Made by a program: the position numbers and the translations under genes | The notes under the pieces: generated by a model | Seen by the model: the letters and a program-made list of their open reading frames with translations, nothing else | Database searches by the model: none | Told to the model about the DNA's origin: nothing | Shown here: piece by piece, positions 44,424-53,531 of the stretch | Layout: every line of letters starts with the position of its first letter | Position numbering within the stretch: the stretch's first letter is position 1 | Assembly: GCA_963775975.1 (NCBI GenBank) | Contig: CAVZKX010000003.1 | Span: 1,488,001 to 1,552,000, forward strand | Source of the DNA: JANXQG01 sp963775975 | GTDB lineage: Bacteria > Planctomycetota > Planctomycetia > Pirellulales > Thermoguttaceae | Direction: 5' to 3' | DNA: 64,000 nucleotides

Positions 44424-45701
44424 ATGTCGATCATGTTTCGCATTGGCTGCCGCTGCTTCTTGGCATCCACGCTGCTGTTAGGTTTGGTCGGATCAACTCG
44501 CGCCGACGACGGTACCCCTTCCAAGGACGCTAAGACCGCCGATGTCGCGAAAGATAAGGCCGATGCTGCGGCAAAGTCGGACGATTCGCCGGCCAATGAC
44601 GCAAAGGACGACGCGAAGAAAGACTCCGCGCCGGCAGTTAAATCGAGGCCCAAGAAGCTCAAGCAGCTTACGCCGGAAATGACCGAGCGCCGCGATCGCG
44701 TCCGCCGGCTCTTGACGGCGCTCCGCCAGCAGCCTTTCAACACACAGCAGAACGACTGTTCCGATGTTTTGGAGTTCTGCCGCGGCTTCGGCTGCAATAC
44801 GGAACTCGCCGACAACGCCGGCTCCGGCCAGAAGGTCAATGGAATCACCTGCCTCTGCTGGAATATGCCTTGCGCCGGATACGAGATGATGACCTATAGC
44901 GAAGGGCATTTGGCGGCGCGAATCGGGTATGGCTATCAGAGTCAGCCTTCCGAGTTGGCGGCCATGTTGGCCCTTTCGGAAGTCGCGCCGGATTACCCCG
45001 CCCGATTCGGCCGCGTTGTTCGCACCGTGTCGGACATCATCGACTATGAAAAACTGAGCTGTCGGCCGGGCACGGACATGTCGATGAAGCTCGTGGCCCT
45101 CGCCCACTATGTCCATGAGCCATCGTGGAAGGACAGCCTGGGCGGCAATTGGACCCTTCAGCGGATCGTCACCGAGGAAATGAATCGCCCTACCGGCAAC
45201 ACGCCCTATGCGGCGACCAATCGGCTCATGGGGCTTGTGGCGGCGATCAAGCGCTTCAAGGCCGACAAGACGGCGATCGACGGCGACCTTGCCCGAGCGG
45301 AAACCTACATCGACGAAGCGGCTCGCTACGCGTTCACGTCGCAGAACAGCGACGGCAGTTGGGGCCGCGCCGTCAACCGCGATTATCCGACTGCCGTATC
45401 GTATACGGCCCACATGCTGGAGTGGCTCGTCTCGGCGATGCCGGCCAACAGTCTGGAAGATCCGCGGATTGCCGGCGGGATTGATTTCCTGACGACGTCG
45501 TTCAACGCGCCGCACTATCAGAATTACATCTCCACGATGAGCGCGCGGGAGATCTCGGCGGCAATGCATTCTGCTTACGTGCTGAACTTCTACGATCAGG
45601 CGGTCTTCGCTCCGGCCGACCCGCCGCCGTCCGAGGCCGCGCCGCCGAAGACTCAAACGCCCGTGCAAAAAGCGGCCGAGCGCGAGACGCAGCCGCGGTG
45701 A
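44424..45701 (+). CDS. Secreted prenyltransferase/squalene-oxidase-like alpha-toroid protein
   Basis: 425 residues with an AAAGGAGA ribosome site and signal peptide (MSIMFRIGCRCFLASTLLLG). After an Ala/Asp/Lys-rich linker, the main domain is helical with QW-like repeats (TSQNSDGSWGRAVNRDYPTA, VSYTAHMLEWLVSAMP) as in alpha/alpha-toroid proteins. A Cys-rich segment (CSDVLEFCRGFGC, CLCWNMPCAGYE) sits before it. The DxDD motif of cyclases is not seen, so binding or structural roles are more likely. Co-transcribed with the beta-helix protein. Confidence 0.72.
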   Translation: MSIMFRIGCRCFLASTLLLGLVGSTRADDGTPSKDAKTADVAKDKADAAAKSDDSPANDAKDDAKKDSAPAVKSRPKKLKQLTPEMTERRDRVRRLLTALRQQPFNTQQNDCSDVLEFCRGFGCNTELADNAGSGQKVNGITCLCWNMPCAGYEMMTYSEGHLAARIGYGYQSQPSELAAMLALSEVAPDYPARFGRVVRTVSDIIDYEKLSCRPGTDMSMKLVALAHYVHEPSWKDSLGGNWTLQRIVTEEMNRPTGNTPYAATNRLMGLVAAIKRFKADKTAIDGDLARAETYIDEAARYAFTSQNSDGSWGRAVNRDYPTAVSYTAHMLEWLVSAMPANSLEDPRIAGGIDFLTTSFNAPHYQNYISTMSAREISAAMHSAYVLNFYDQAVFAPADPPPSEAAPPKTQTPVQKAAERETQPR

Positions 45702-45750
45702 GGGATACGCGGCTATATCATGATTGGGAGCCCCGATCTTCCCCAGTGTG

Positions 45751-45756
45751 TATAAT
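45751..45756 (+). promoter_or_regulatory. Candidate -10 box of the toxin-antitoxin operon
   Basis: Perfect TATAAT 37 bp before the antitoxin ATG; no good -35 at 16-18 bp, so an activator or other sigma factor may be needed. Confidence 0.3.
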
Positions 45757-45792
45757 GGAGTCGTACCCAACATCGCATGGGAGAAGGCGAGA

Positions 45793-45993
45793 ATGAGTTC
45801 GATTCTTAGTATTCAAGACGCGATTCGATCGCTTCCAGACGACGAGTTTTGCGAGTTTTCTTCTTGGTTCGAGCAATACGAGGAAGAGCGGTGGGACCGT
45901 CAGATCGAACAGGACCAGCGCACGGGGCCGTTGCGGTCGATGATGGAGAAGGCTCGCACCGATTTTAAAGCGGGTAATGCTACCCCGCTATGA
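45793..45993 (+). CDS. Antitoxin-like small protein (addiction-module component type)
   Basis: 66 residues (MSSILSIQDAIRSLPDDEF...). The helical, acidic pattern with FSSWFEQYEEERWDRQIEQD is typical of planctomycete and cyanobacterial addiction-module antitoxins. Its TGA overlaps the toxin ATG (ATGA at 45990-45993), the usual antitoxin-first arrangement. An SD-like GAGAAGGCGAG lies before the ATG. Expected to bind the toxin and repress the operon. Confidence 0.7.
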   Translation: MSSILSIQDAIRSLPDDEFCEFSSWFEQYEEERWDRQIEQDQRTGPLRSMMEKARTDFKAGNATPL

Positions 45994-46259
45994 CGCACTT
46001 CGCGACGGCCGACTTCTGGTATTTGTGTCGGCATCTGCCAATCGAAGTGAGGAATACCGCCGATAAAAGTTTTTCACTCCTGCGGTCAGATTCACGGCAT
46101 CCTTCTTTGCATTTCAAGAAAATTGGTGAACTCTGGTCGGTTCGAGCGGGGTCCCATTATCGGGCTCTTGGAGTGGACGCCCCGGACCAACCCGAAGGTA
46201 TTTCGTGGTTCTGGATTGGATCGCACGCCGAGTATGATCGCATTGTCAAACTGAGATAA
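45990..46259 (+). CDS. RelE/ParE-superfamily toxin
   Basis: 89 residues of a small alpha/beta fold: helix pair, SLHFKKIGELWSVRAGSHYR, then WFWIGSHAEYDRIVKL. The block KIGELWSVRAGSHYRALG matches RelE-type toxin strands with a conserved Arg, and the terminal SHAEYDRIV is frequent in this family. Likely an mRNA interferase or gyrase poison, inhibited by the upstream antitoxin. Its 3' end overlaps the convergent birA by 14 bp. Confidence 0.75.
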   Translation: MTHFATADFWYLCRHLPIEVRNTADKSFSLLRSDSRHPSLHFKKIGELWSVRAGSHYRALGVDAPDQPEGISWFWIGSHAEYDRIVKLR

Positions 46260-47001
46260 CGATCCCTGTATACACGGCATACGGTCGCCCGGCGACATAC
46301 AGGACCAACGCTCCGTCGGGCGCGATCGACTGGCAAATTCCTTGTATCGTTTGCGTCCCCTGGCGAATCTGTACGTTCGTTCCGCGCTGTACGCACAGTT
46401 CGTTCGTCCGGGCGGCAATCTGCTCCGGCGAATGTGCCAATTCGGCCAGCCGCGCTTTTAATCGGCTCAGGATTTCGATTAAAAGGTCCGTGGAATCGCA
46501 CTCGCATCCAGTAGCGTCGCGGAGCGTGGCCACGCGGGCGCGCACCTCGGCCGGCGCGTCGGCCGCGGTGTTGTTCGAGTTGATGCCGATGCCGATCACC
46601 TGCTTGCCGTCGGGCAGGACCTCGATGAGGATGCCGGCCAGCTTGCGGCCGTCCAGCATCACGTCATTGGGCCAGTGAATGCCGATATCATGGCCGGGAA
46701 CGAGGGGTGCCAAAGCGTCGACCACGGCCACACCGGCTGCCAGCGAAATCAGAAGTGACGGGCGCGATCCACCGTCCGATCCCAAAAGCAGGCTGAACGC
46801 CAAACTCCCCTGCCCTGTCCACCAGCGGTTCGAACCGCGGCCCCGCCCGGCTGATTGCGCGTCAGCCAGTACAAGTAGCGGCAACCGGGCTCCCGGCTCG
46901 CTCGCTGCGGTAATCGCCCGATCGTTAGTCGAGGTGATTGACGCATAATGTTCCGCGTCCGCGACGAACGAATTCTCCAGAATGTTCCTCAAGTTTACCA
47001 T
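46246..47001 (-). CDS. birA: Biotin--[acetyl-CoA-carboxylase] ligase
   Basis: 251 residues of catalytic and C-terminal domains only, no HTH, so it is a monofunctional ligase and not a repressor. Motifs: SITSTNDRA, ADAQSAGRGRGSNRWWTGQG (biotinyl-AMP loop), IHWPNDVMLDGRKLAGILIE. It activates biotin with ATP and attaches it to the carrier lysine of acetyl-CoA carboxylase. No biotin genes adjacent. Confidence 0.92.
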   Translation of the reverse strand: MVNLRNILENSFVADAEHYASITSTNDRAITAASEPGARLPLLVLADAQSAGRGRGSNRWWTGQGSLAFSLLLGSDGGSRPSLLISLAAGVAVVDALAPLVPGHDIGIHWPNDVMLDGRKLAGILIEVLPDGKQVIGIGINSNNTAADAPAEVRARVATLRDATGCECDSTDLLIEILSRLKARLAELAHSPEQIAARTNELCVQRGTNVQIRQGTQTIQGICQSIAPDGALVLYVAGRPYAVYTGIVISV

Positions 47002-47143
47002 TCGGACTTGACGGGACCGCCCTGGCTTGGTATTCCCATACCCGGCTAATTGTGGAAGTACGATTCTCGGGCGGGCATTCGCGCGCCCATTATATAGTGG
47101 CGAGATGCGAGAGCAACCGGCAAGTACGAATTCCCGTGGGCAA

Positions 47144-48484
47144 ATGCGCCGAACGCTGGCGCTGCTAGCATGTCTGGTGTTGCTCGGCCAATCTCGTGCT
47201 TACGGCCAGGCGCAGATCCGTTTTCCCTCGCCCGATCCCACGGCCGCTGGCCCGACCGTCATGGCCCCGCCGGCCACGTATCCAAGTTACGGAAATGCGG
47301 CGGCCGACGGCGGTGCGGTGGCATCGCCCTCGAACATGACGCCATTCGGCCCTACCCCGGCGGCAAGCGCCGCGCCGACGCTTCCGCCCGGCGGGTACGC
47401 CGCGCCGCCGGGCGGCATGATCTACACTCCCGGCCCCGCAGCCGCCGCAGTTGGCCCCACGGCAACTTTAGGAGCTGTGCAGCCTCCGCCGAACTTCGAT
47501 CCTTTCGCGCCGCCGGGCGCGGCGCCCGCGGCGGTTGCGCCGCAAGACCCGTACTACGGCAATCCGCAGTGTCCGCCGCCGGCGATCTTCACGCTTCCGC
47601 CGGTGATCGCCCAAGGCTATCGCTTCGTCCAGGATGTTTCTCTCGACTACCACTGGTTTGGTGGAAAGGGCGACACGACCGACCAACTCGGCATCGACGA
47701 CGTCAACGTCTTTGCGACCTTCGCGCTGCCGATGCCTTGGTTTACCCAACAGCAGCCGGCGGCGCCGCAACAGCAGCCCCAGGAATCCCTGTTGCTGATC
47801 ACGCCTGGCTTCGCCTGGCACTGGTGGGCCGGCCCCGCCTCGACCGCCGCGGACGGCTTTGCCGACATGCCCGCCCGGACCTACGACGCCTATCTCCAGG
47901 TTGATTGGAACCCGGTTTTCGTGCCCGGCGCGTTCAGCGCGGAGTTGGAGGCCAGCTACGGCATCTACTCCGATTTCACCACGCTCACGAATCAAAGCTA
48001 CCGTTTTAAGGGCAAGGGACTGGCCGTGATCGGCATCCCCGACACCAAATTGCAGATGAAGCTCGGCGTCTGGTACATCGACCGCGGTAAAATCAAGCTG
48101 CTGCCGGCGGGCGGATTCGTGTGGACGCCCAGCCAGTTCACGCGGTTCGACATCCTCTTCCCGAATCCCAAGTTCACGCAGATGCTTTACACTGCCCCCG
48201 GCGGCACGGAGTGGTGGTGGTATCTCTCGGGCGACTATGGCGGCGGCGTCTGGACGATCAAACGCTCGGACTTCGCGCCGCCGTCGGAGGTCGGCCACAT
48301 CGACCTGGTTGACTACAACGACATCCGCGCTGCCCTGGGAGTCGACTTCAAGCGTTGCGGCGGCCAGACCGGCTTTTTCGAGGTGGGCTATGCCTTTGAG
48401 CGGGAGTTGGTCTACGCCAGCCAGATGCCCAACACGTTCACGCCCAACGGCACGTTTTATCTCCATGCCGGAGTTTCGTTCTGA
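47144..48484 (+). CDS. Outer-membrane beta-barrel-type protein A with Pro-rich N-terminus
   Basis: 446 residues from ATG 47144 with signal peptide (MRRTLALLACLVLLGQSRAYG). Residues about 25-155 are a Pro/Ala/Gly-rich low-complexity region. The rest has alternating aromatic beta strands (VSLDYHWFGGKGDTTDQLGI, FGYAFERELVYASQ-like end) and ends in ...GVSF, the terminal aromatic residue typical of outer-membrane barrels. Its TGA overlaps the ATG of the next gene, a paralogue. No transport function can be assigned. Confidence 0.7.
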   Translation: MRRTLALLACLVLLGQSRAYGQAQIRFPSPDPTAAGPTVMAPPATYPSYGNAAADGGAVASPSNMTPFGPTPAASAAPTLPPGGYAAPPGGMIYTPGPAAAAVGPTATLGAVQPPPNFDPFAPPGAAPAAVAPQDPYYGNPQCPPPAIFTLPPVIAQGYRFVQDVSLDYHWFGGKGDTTDQLGIDDVNVFATFALPMPWFTQQQPAAPQQQPQESLLLITPGFAWHWWAGPASTAADGFADMPARTYDAYLQVDWNPVFVPGAFSAELEASYGIYSDFTTLTNQSYRFKGKGLAVIGIPDTKLQMKLGVWYIDRGKIKLLPAGGFVWTPSQFTRFDILFPNPKFTQMLYTAPGGTEWWWYLSGDYGGGVWTIKRSDFAPPSEVGHIDLVDYNDIRAALGVDFKRCGGQTGFFEVGYAFERELVYASQMPNTFTPNGTFYLHAGVSF

Positions 48485-49611
48485 TGCGTAGAATAGCACG
48501 CGGAGCGTGCCTGCTGCTTTGGCTTTGCTCCTCCGCGATCGCTCAGTCGCCGCCGCCACAATCTGCTCCGCAAGGCTCGATGTTGGAAAACCCCTTTCCG
48601 GAGCAGCGGCCCGGTTACTCTCCGCTGACCGATCAGCAGATGCTTCCGCTATTGCCGCCCGGCATTCCGCCTGCGCTGCCGCCAGGGCAGACGCAGCCGG
48701 CAGTCCAGCAGCCTCTGCCCCCGGCGACTATTGGCGATTTGCTCTTCGGCGATAACCGCAAAACGCCGGACGACTACCGCAGCGGGGCATTTCAGAAACT
48801 TTCCTTCACCAATACCTATCTGCCGCGGTGGGGCGGCGATGGTTTCGGCATTTATGGCATTGAGTTGACGAGCGTGTGGGGCCTCCCCTGCCCTACCAAG
48901 GACGCCCCGCTGGTCATCACGCCGGGCGTCGGCACGCAATGGCTCGACGGTCCGGCCAGCTTGGACATTCCCCCGCAATTGCATGAGGTTTACGCGGAAT
49001 TCCGCTGGCTGCCCAAGTTCGGTGAGCGGTTCCGAGCGGACATCGCTATCGAGCCAAGCTACAACAGCGATTGGAGCGGAAGCACGGTAAGAGCCGTGCG
49101 CCTCATCGGGCATGGCTCTGCGATGTGGGATTGGACGCCAACCTTTCAGCTAGTTCTGGGTGCGGCGTATCTCGACCGGCCAGACGTTGAGGTACTTCCG
49201 ATTGCAGGGTTCATTTGGAAGCCGGATTCGCAAATGGAATATCGGCTCGTTTTTCCAATACCCAAGATCTCATACCGTCTCGGATATGACGGTGTGACCG
49301 TTCCCGTCTATCCGAATCGTACTTGTCCGACCTGGACAAGCGATTGCTGGGTCTATTTGGCTGGCGAGTTGGGCGGCGCTGATCAGAACGGTGCCGGTTC
49401 CTTTGCCATTCGCCACAGCGATGGTACGAGCGACCTGATGAGTTACAGCGATATCCGAGTATTCCTCGGCCTGGAAAACCGCACCATCGTCGGACTAGGC
49501 TCTCAGATCGAACTCGGCTACGTCTTTCACCGTTACATCCGCCTTACGAGCACCGACACGAACTTCGACCTGGGCGATACTCTGATGGTCCGCGCGGCGC
49601 TGAATTACTAA
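48484..49611 (+). CDS. Outer-membrane beta-barrel-type protein B, paralogue of A
   Basis: 375 residues with signal peptide (MRRIARGACLLLWLCSSAIAQ), a shorter Pro-rich region, then a barrel-like domain sharing order and motifs with the preceding protein: ITPGVGTQWLDGPASLDIPP against ITPGFAWHWWAGPAST, IAGFIWKP against AGGFVWTP, MSYSDIRVFLGLE against VDYNDIRAALGVD. Ends in ...RAALNY. The start overlaps the stop of protein A (TGATG), so the pair arose by tandem duplication and is made in equal amounts. Confidence 0.72.
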   Translation: MRRIARGACLLLWLCSSAIAQSPPPQSAPQGSMLENPFPEQRPGYSPLTDQQMLPLLPPGIPPALPPGQTQPAVQQPLPPATIGDLLFGDNRKTPDDYRSGAFQKLSFTNTYLPRWGGDGFGIYGIELTSVWGLPCPTKDAPLVITPGVGTQWLDGPASLDIPPQLHEVYAEFRWLPKFGERFRADIAIEPSYNSDWSGSTVRAVRLIGHGSAMWDWTPTFQLVLGAAYLDRPDVEVLPIAGFIWKPDSQMEYRLVFPIPKISYRLGYDGVTVPVYPNRTCPTWTSDCWVYLAGELGGADQNGAGSFAIRHSDGTSDLMSYSDIRVFLGLENRTIVGLGSQIELGYVFHRYIRLTSTDTNFDLGDTLMVRAALNY

Positions 49612-49624
49612 GGCGACCGCGAGT

Positions 49625-49975
49625 CTACAAGAACTCCATGCGGTTGAACATTTCCGCTGCAGATACGCTTGCGACAAGCCGCGCCAATCGGCGCACTTTT
49701 TCACCGATTGATAACCGCTGATCAGGAATGACGACAATTCCGCGGTGCTCGATTCCTCTTGCTAGACAGTCGGCGTGTAACGCCGCAAAATGGCCGACAT
49801 TGAAGGTATAGATCGTTCGGCCTTGCTCTGTCGCGAACTCAAGTTGCTTCTCGTCGCTCGTACCGCAACGTTCGGCTTCGAGAGTCGTCAAAATGTCGGC
49901 GCCGCGGACGCGAAGTCCATGAACAACGGCCTCTTCCTCCGTGTCCTCGTCGAAATAAAGCCGAACATTGCTCAC
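49625..49975 (-). CDS. DUF5615 PIN-like toxin-type protein
   Basis: 116 residues from GTG 49975. PIN-like features: VRLYFDEDTEEE with Asp/Glu metal ligands at the N-terminus, GADILTTLEAERCGTSDEKQ, TFNVGHF where many homologues have TxNxxDF. Usually paired with a DUF433 protein, as here; the pair is regarded as a toxin-antitoxin type module. GTGA overlap with the DUF433 stop codon couples the two. Confidence 0.82.
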   Translation of the reverse strand: MSNVRLYFDEDTEEEAVVHGLRVRGADILTTLEAERCGTSDEKQLEFATEQGRTIYTFNVGHFAALHADCLARGIEHRGIVVIPDQRLSIGEKVRRLARLVASVSAAEMFNRMEFL

Positions 49976-50262
49976 GCCGCGCCGTCCTGTTTAGCGTTTA
50001 CCTTCGCTAATTCGTCATACAGCGCGTCGTCTGCGGCCAACATGGCATCAATTTCCGATCGGTTAGCATGGTAGTAGGCCAGCGCCGCATAGATTCCGCC
50101 GATTGGTAGATGTGGATAGGTTTGTGAGATGTCTTCCGCCGTCAGTCCTTGCCTGTAAAGCACGGCGATGCGACCGACGGTGATGCGCGTGCCGTCGATG
50201 CGCAATCGCCCGCCGCAAACTCCCTGTGTTTTCACCAACATCGCATCGAGCGCGACAGACAT
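49972..50262 (-). CDS. DUF433 antitoxin-type HTH protein
   Basis: 96 residues from ATG 50262 with GGGAG upstream. Core: GVCGGRLRIDGTRITVGRIA, then LTAEDISQTYPHLPIGGIYAALAYYHANR, the standard DUF433 winged-helix-like domain. Expected to bind the PIN-like partner and the operator. First gene of the two-gene operon, overlapping DUF5615 by four bases. Confidence 0.85.
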   Translation of the reverse strand: MSVALDAMLVKTQGVCGGRLRIDGTRITVGRIAVLYRQGLTAEDISQTYPHLPIGGIYAALAYYHANRSEIDAMLAADDALYDELAKVNAKQDGAA

Positions 50263-50318
50263 GTCATTTTCTCCCGAACAAAATAACCAGAGCTCAATTA
50301 TAGCACGTCCTCTGATAC

Positions 50319-51198
50319 TCATGGCGGCTTGATTTTCGGCAGTCCCAGCGAGCGCTGCATGATGCGGTCCCATGCGCGATCAGTTATCCACTTGTAGGTC
50401 GCCAAGATCAAGTTGACCTTCAGGCCCACGCGGTACCGTGTGCGCGGCCGCGACGCAGTCAAGGCATGGACGACGCACCGAACCACCGTTTCCACGGGAA
50501 GTCGCCGTTCGGGCCAGTTCCTCTGTGGCGCGGGCCATCGCATCGAGGTCGTTTTTGTAAAGTTGTATGTGCTCCTCGCGAATCTGCTCCGTCAGTGCGT
50601 TGGCAGCCGCCAGCGACTTGTCCCAGATTGGCGTCGCCGTGGCGCCGGGCTCGATTATGGACACATGGATCCCCCAAGCACGAAGTTCCAAACGCAGGGC
50701 GTTGTTGATCGCCTCCAAGGCGTGCTTCGACGCTGAATAAGGCGCCATGTAAGGCGGTGCGAAGCGGCCGTTTACTGAACTGATATTCACGATTCGCCCG
50801 CGGGCCTTCCGCAAGAGCGGCAGCATGGCCTGCAGCACCGCCACCTGTCCCACGACGTTGACTTCAAGCTGCCGCCGCAGCTCGTCCAGCGGCAGGATTT
50901 CCAACGGGCCGGCGACCACGATGCCGGCGTTATTGACCAGCCCCGCCAAGCAGGCGTCGCCGACGGTCCTCCCGACGGTATCCGCCGCGGCGGCGATCTG
51001 CGCACTGTCGGTAACGTCCAGCAGCAGCGGTACGATATCCGCCGACTGATCCTTCAGACGCTCGCCGTCCGTATCCTTGCGCACGCCGGCGAATACGCGA
51101 AAGCCGCGTCGGGCGAGGTCCGCTGCGCAGGCCGCTCCGATGCCCGTCGAAGCCCCAGTAATCAGGATGGCCGGCCGTGCCATCGGAGAGTTGTTCAT
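50319..51198 (-). CDS. Short-chain dehydrogenase/reductase, frameshifted near the C-terminus
   Basis: About 292 residues if one C is removed from the CCC (GGG on + strand, 50511-50513), giving ELAERRLPVETVVRCVVHAL. ATG 51198 follows AGAGG. Cofactor motif ILITGASTGIGAACA, NNAG in LVNNAGIVVAG, catalytic Ser/Tyr/Lys in VNISSVNGRFAPPYMAPYSASKHA. The tail (RPRTRYRVGLKVNLILATYK) fits oxidoreductases of the retinol/17-beta-hydroxysteroid type. As sequenced, the last about 60 residues are replaced by an unrelated sequence. The substrate is unknown. Confidence 0.82.
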
Positions 51199-51384
51199 CA
51201 ATAGACCTCTTTTATTTGGCTTCACTTTTTACCATGTTGCCCGCTGCGCTGCAAGTTGTGTGCTTCGTGTGCGTTTCGTTCCCTTGCCTCATGTCTGTGG
51301 CGCAAGCTACAATTGAGGTGGCTTTGATCGATCACATTGTCAAACGGCGCCGCGGCGACGCGGGCGAAATTGCTCTCAACCGCG

Positions 51385-52333
51385 ATGGACGCGAACGAAC
51401 TGAATCCGCTGCCGCCAGTCTATCGCGAGGTGCGGCTGCCGCTTTTGATCGATTTCTTTCCGGAATACGTAGTCGAGGAACCACCGCCTCCCCCGCCGCC
51501 ATCGCCTTGGAAAGTCTGGGGGCCGGTGGCACTTTTTGTTGTGACATGCTTGACCACTTTCGCGGCGGGAGCCCACTATTTCGATCATTTTACGATGTCG
51601 TCCATCGTAATCTCGGATGGCATCATGTACTCGTCCGCCGTGATGTTGATCCTTTTGTCCCATGAGATGGGCCATTACTTGCAGGCTCGACGTCTCTGGC
51701 GTCAACGCCACGCTGCCCATCTTCATTCCCATGCCGACTTTCATCGGGACCATGGGCGCCGTGATCGCCATGGAACCGCGCCGCGGCAATGCCAAAACAG
51801 TCTTTGATATCGGCATCAGCGGGCCGCTCGCCGGGCTTGTGCCAACGATTGTGTTCCTTGTTTTGGGTCTAAGCTGGAGCCAGTGCAGGCTGCTCCCACC
51901 GGACGATAGCACCTTTGTCTTCGGCTCGCCGCTGCTGGTAAAGTTGATCTATGCCGGGATGCACGGTGCGGTCCCGGCCGGCTATTACATCGCCTATCAC
52001 CCGATCGCCTTCGCCGGCTGGGTCGGGCTCTTGATCACGTCGATCAACCTAGTGCCTATCGGCCAACTGGACGGCGGCCATATCCTCTACGGAATGTTTC
52101 GCAAAAAGGCACACTTGATTTCGACCGCGCTGCTCGTGGCGGCCATCTGGGCTTCGATCCATTTTTGGCTGCCGACGTGGTGGCTGATGCTCGGACTGAT
52201 TACGTTCATGGGCCCCCGCCACCCGCCCACCGCCGATGATTCCGTGCCGCTGGGCTTGTGGCGCTACGTGCTGGGCTTCGCTACGCTGGCGTTCATCATC
52301 GTCGGCTTTACGCCCGAGCCGTTTCGTATGTAG
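51385..52333 (+). CDS. M50-family site-2-type membrane protease, frameshifted
   Basis: About 315 residues if one base is removed near 51693-51698. The first part has a Pro-rich cytoplasmic stretch, a membrane helix and the zinc motif LLSHEMGHYLQARR (HExxH). The second frame continues SGVNATLPIFIPMPTFIGTMGAV, then NLVPIGQLDGGHILYGMF, holding the third metal ligand (LDG). Without repair the two halves of the active site are on separate products. Family members cleave membrane-anchored regulators; plant and planctomycete homologues of this short form are uncharacterised. Confidence 0.82.
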
Positions 52334-52356
52334 GCGAGAAAAATCGGCTTTCTCGC
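52334..52356 (+). terminator. Hairpin directly after the M50 protease stop codon
   Basis: GCGAGAAA and TTTCTCGC form an eight-pair stem around seven bases, starting at the base after TAG (52331-52333). There is no U-tract of useful length, so it is only a possible terminator or RNA-end stabiliser. Confidence 0.35.
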
Positions 52357-52497
52357 TTCTGCCCCCACCCCGCCGGAGGGTTGACAATTACCGGCATTCT
52401 AGCTAAAAAGTAGGTTGGTGGAATGTTGCCGAACGCTCGTCGCGTTTTCGCGCGGCAGCGACCTTCGGCCCCATCCGCCAGCCGAGCCGGAGTTCTT

Positions 52498-53517
52498 ATG
52501 GGCCGCTCGAAAACAGCCGTTTTCATTTCGCTGATAAGTCTCTTGGTCGCGACCGGAAGCATTGTAACGTTGTTCTCCGTCCGCGGCGCTGTGTCGAAGG
52601 ATCGGTCGCGCGTAAAGGCCGCGTCGATGCTCGACGACGCGCCCGGGGTGCACACGCCGATGCCGATCGATCCTGCCAGGATCAACTATTGGCGGACCGC
52701 GAAGTTCGACGTCGATATGAAGAAGGTCGCGGCCCTGGCTGTCGATGCTGACAATCACATCTATGTCGTTGGCGACCGTTGTCTTTGTCGCTACTCGACT
52801 GATGGCCGACAGGAGTCGCGCATAACGCTCATGTTCGAGCCGACGTGCCTGACGATCGGCGGCCGTCAGCATCTCGTGCCGGGCCGGATCTACGTCGGCT
52901 TCACCGACCACGTCGAGGTCTTCAATCCCGATGGGACTAAAGAAGCCATCTGGCAAGGCATCGATAAGGCACGCTTCGCGTCGATCTCCACGAGCGACCA
53001 CGACATCTATATCGGCGATTCCGGCTGGAATGTCGTGCAGCATTTCGACACGACCGGAAAGCTGCTCTCCCCCTTCGGCGAAAGCAGCCCCGGGCACTTC
53101 GCTCCCACTCCCGGCAGTCCCGCGCAACATTTCGATCTCGTCGTGGGCCGGGACGACCTGATCTATGTGGTCAACCGCCGCGAGTGCCGCATCGAAGGCT
53201 ACGATTCCACCGGAGAAATCGAGAGACATTGGGGGCAGGCCTCGCCTGCATTCGAGGATTTCGCGGGAAGTAATAACCCGACGCAGATTGCCTTGACGGG
53301 CGATGGCCGTTTCGCGACCGTCGAGGAAGCCCCGCTGCGGATCAAAGTCTATAGCCGTGCCGGCGAGATGACCGGCGTAGTGTGCGGCCCGGACGACACC
53401 GGCCCAGTCGCCGATCTGGCGGCAGACCACCATAATCGGATTCTCATCCTCGACGGCGCCGCCCGCTGTGTACGGATCTTTGAGGAGAAGATCACAGCCA
53501 AAGCGAACGAGAAGTAG
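52498..53517 (+). CDS. Membrane-anchored NHL/beta-propeller protein
   Basis: 339 residues from ATG 52498 (the open frame starts earlier without protein-like sequence). An N-terminal anchor helix (VFISLISLLVATGSIVTLF) is followed by six blade-like repeats with the NHL pattern: VAALAVDADNHIYVVGDRC, ISTSDHDIYIGDSGWNVVQH, LVVGRDDLIYVVNRRECRIE, DLAADHHNRILILDGAARCV. Likely a periplasmic interaction scaffold. No enzymatic residues recognised. Confidence 0.72.
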   Translation: MGRSKTAVFISLISLLVATGSIVTLFSVRGAVSKDRSRVKAASMLDDAPGVHTPMPIDPARINYWRTAKFDVDMKKVAALAVDADNHIYVVGDRCLCRYSTDGRQESRITLMFEPTCLTIGGRQHLVPGRIYVGFTDHVEVFNPDGTKEAIWQGIDKARFASISTSDHDIYIGDSGWNVVQHFDTTGKLLSPFGESSPGHFAPTPGSPAQHFDLVVGRDDLIYVVNRRECRIEGYDSTGEIERHWGQASPAFEDFAGSNNPTQIALTGDGRFATVEEAPLRIKVYSRAGEMTGVVCGPDDTGPVADLAADHHNRILILDGAARCVRIFEEKITAKANEK

Positions 53518-53531
53518 CGCGTCAGGCAAGT

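Noticed and set aside
44493..45773. 426-codon open frame on the minus strand opposite the alpha-toroid gene
   Set aside because: Shadow frame; Arg/His-rich composition without domain features.
46826..46850. tRNA-like GGTTCGAACC segment
   Set aside because: A GC palindrome inside birA; no acceptor or anticodon arms around it.
47468..48559. 363-codon open frame on the minus strand opposite the outer-membrane protein gene
   Set aside because: Shadow frame with Arg/Gly-rich low-information sequence.
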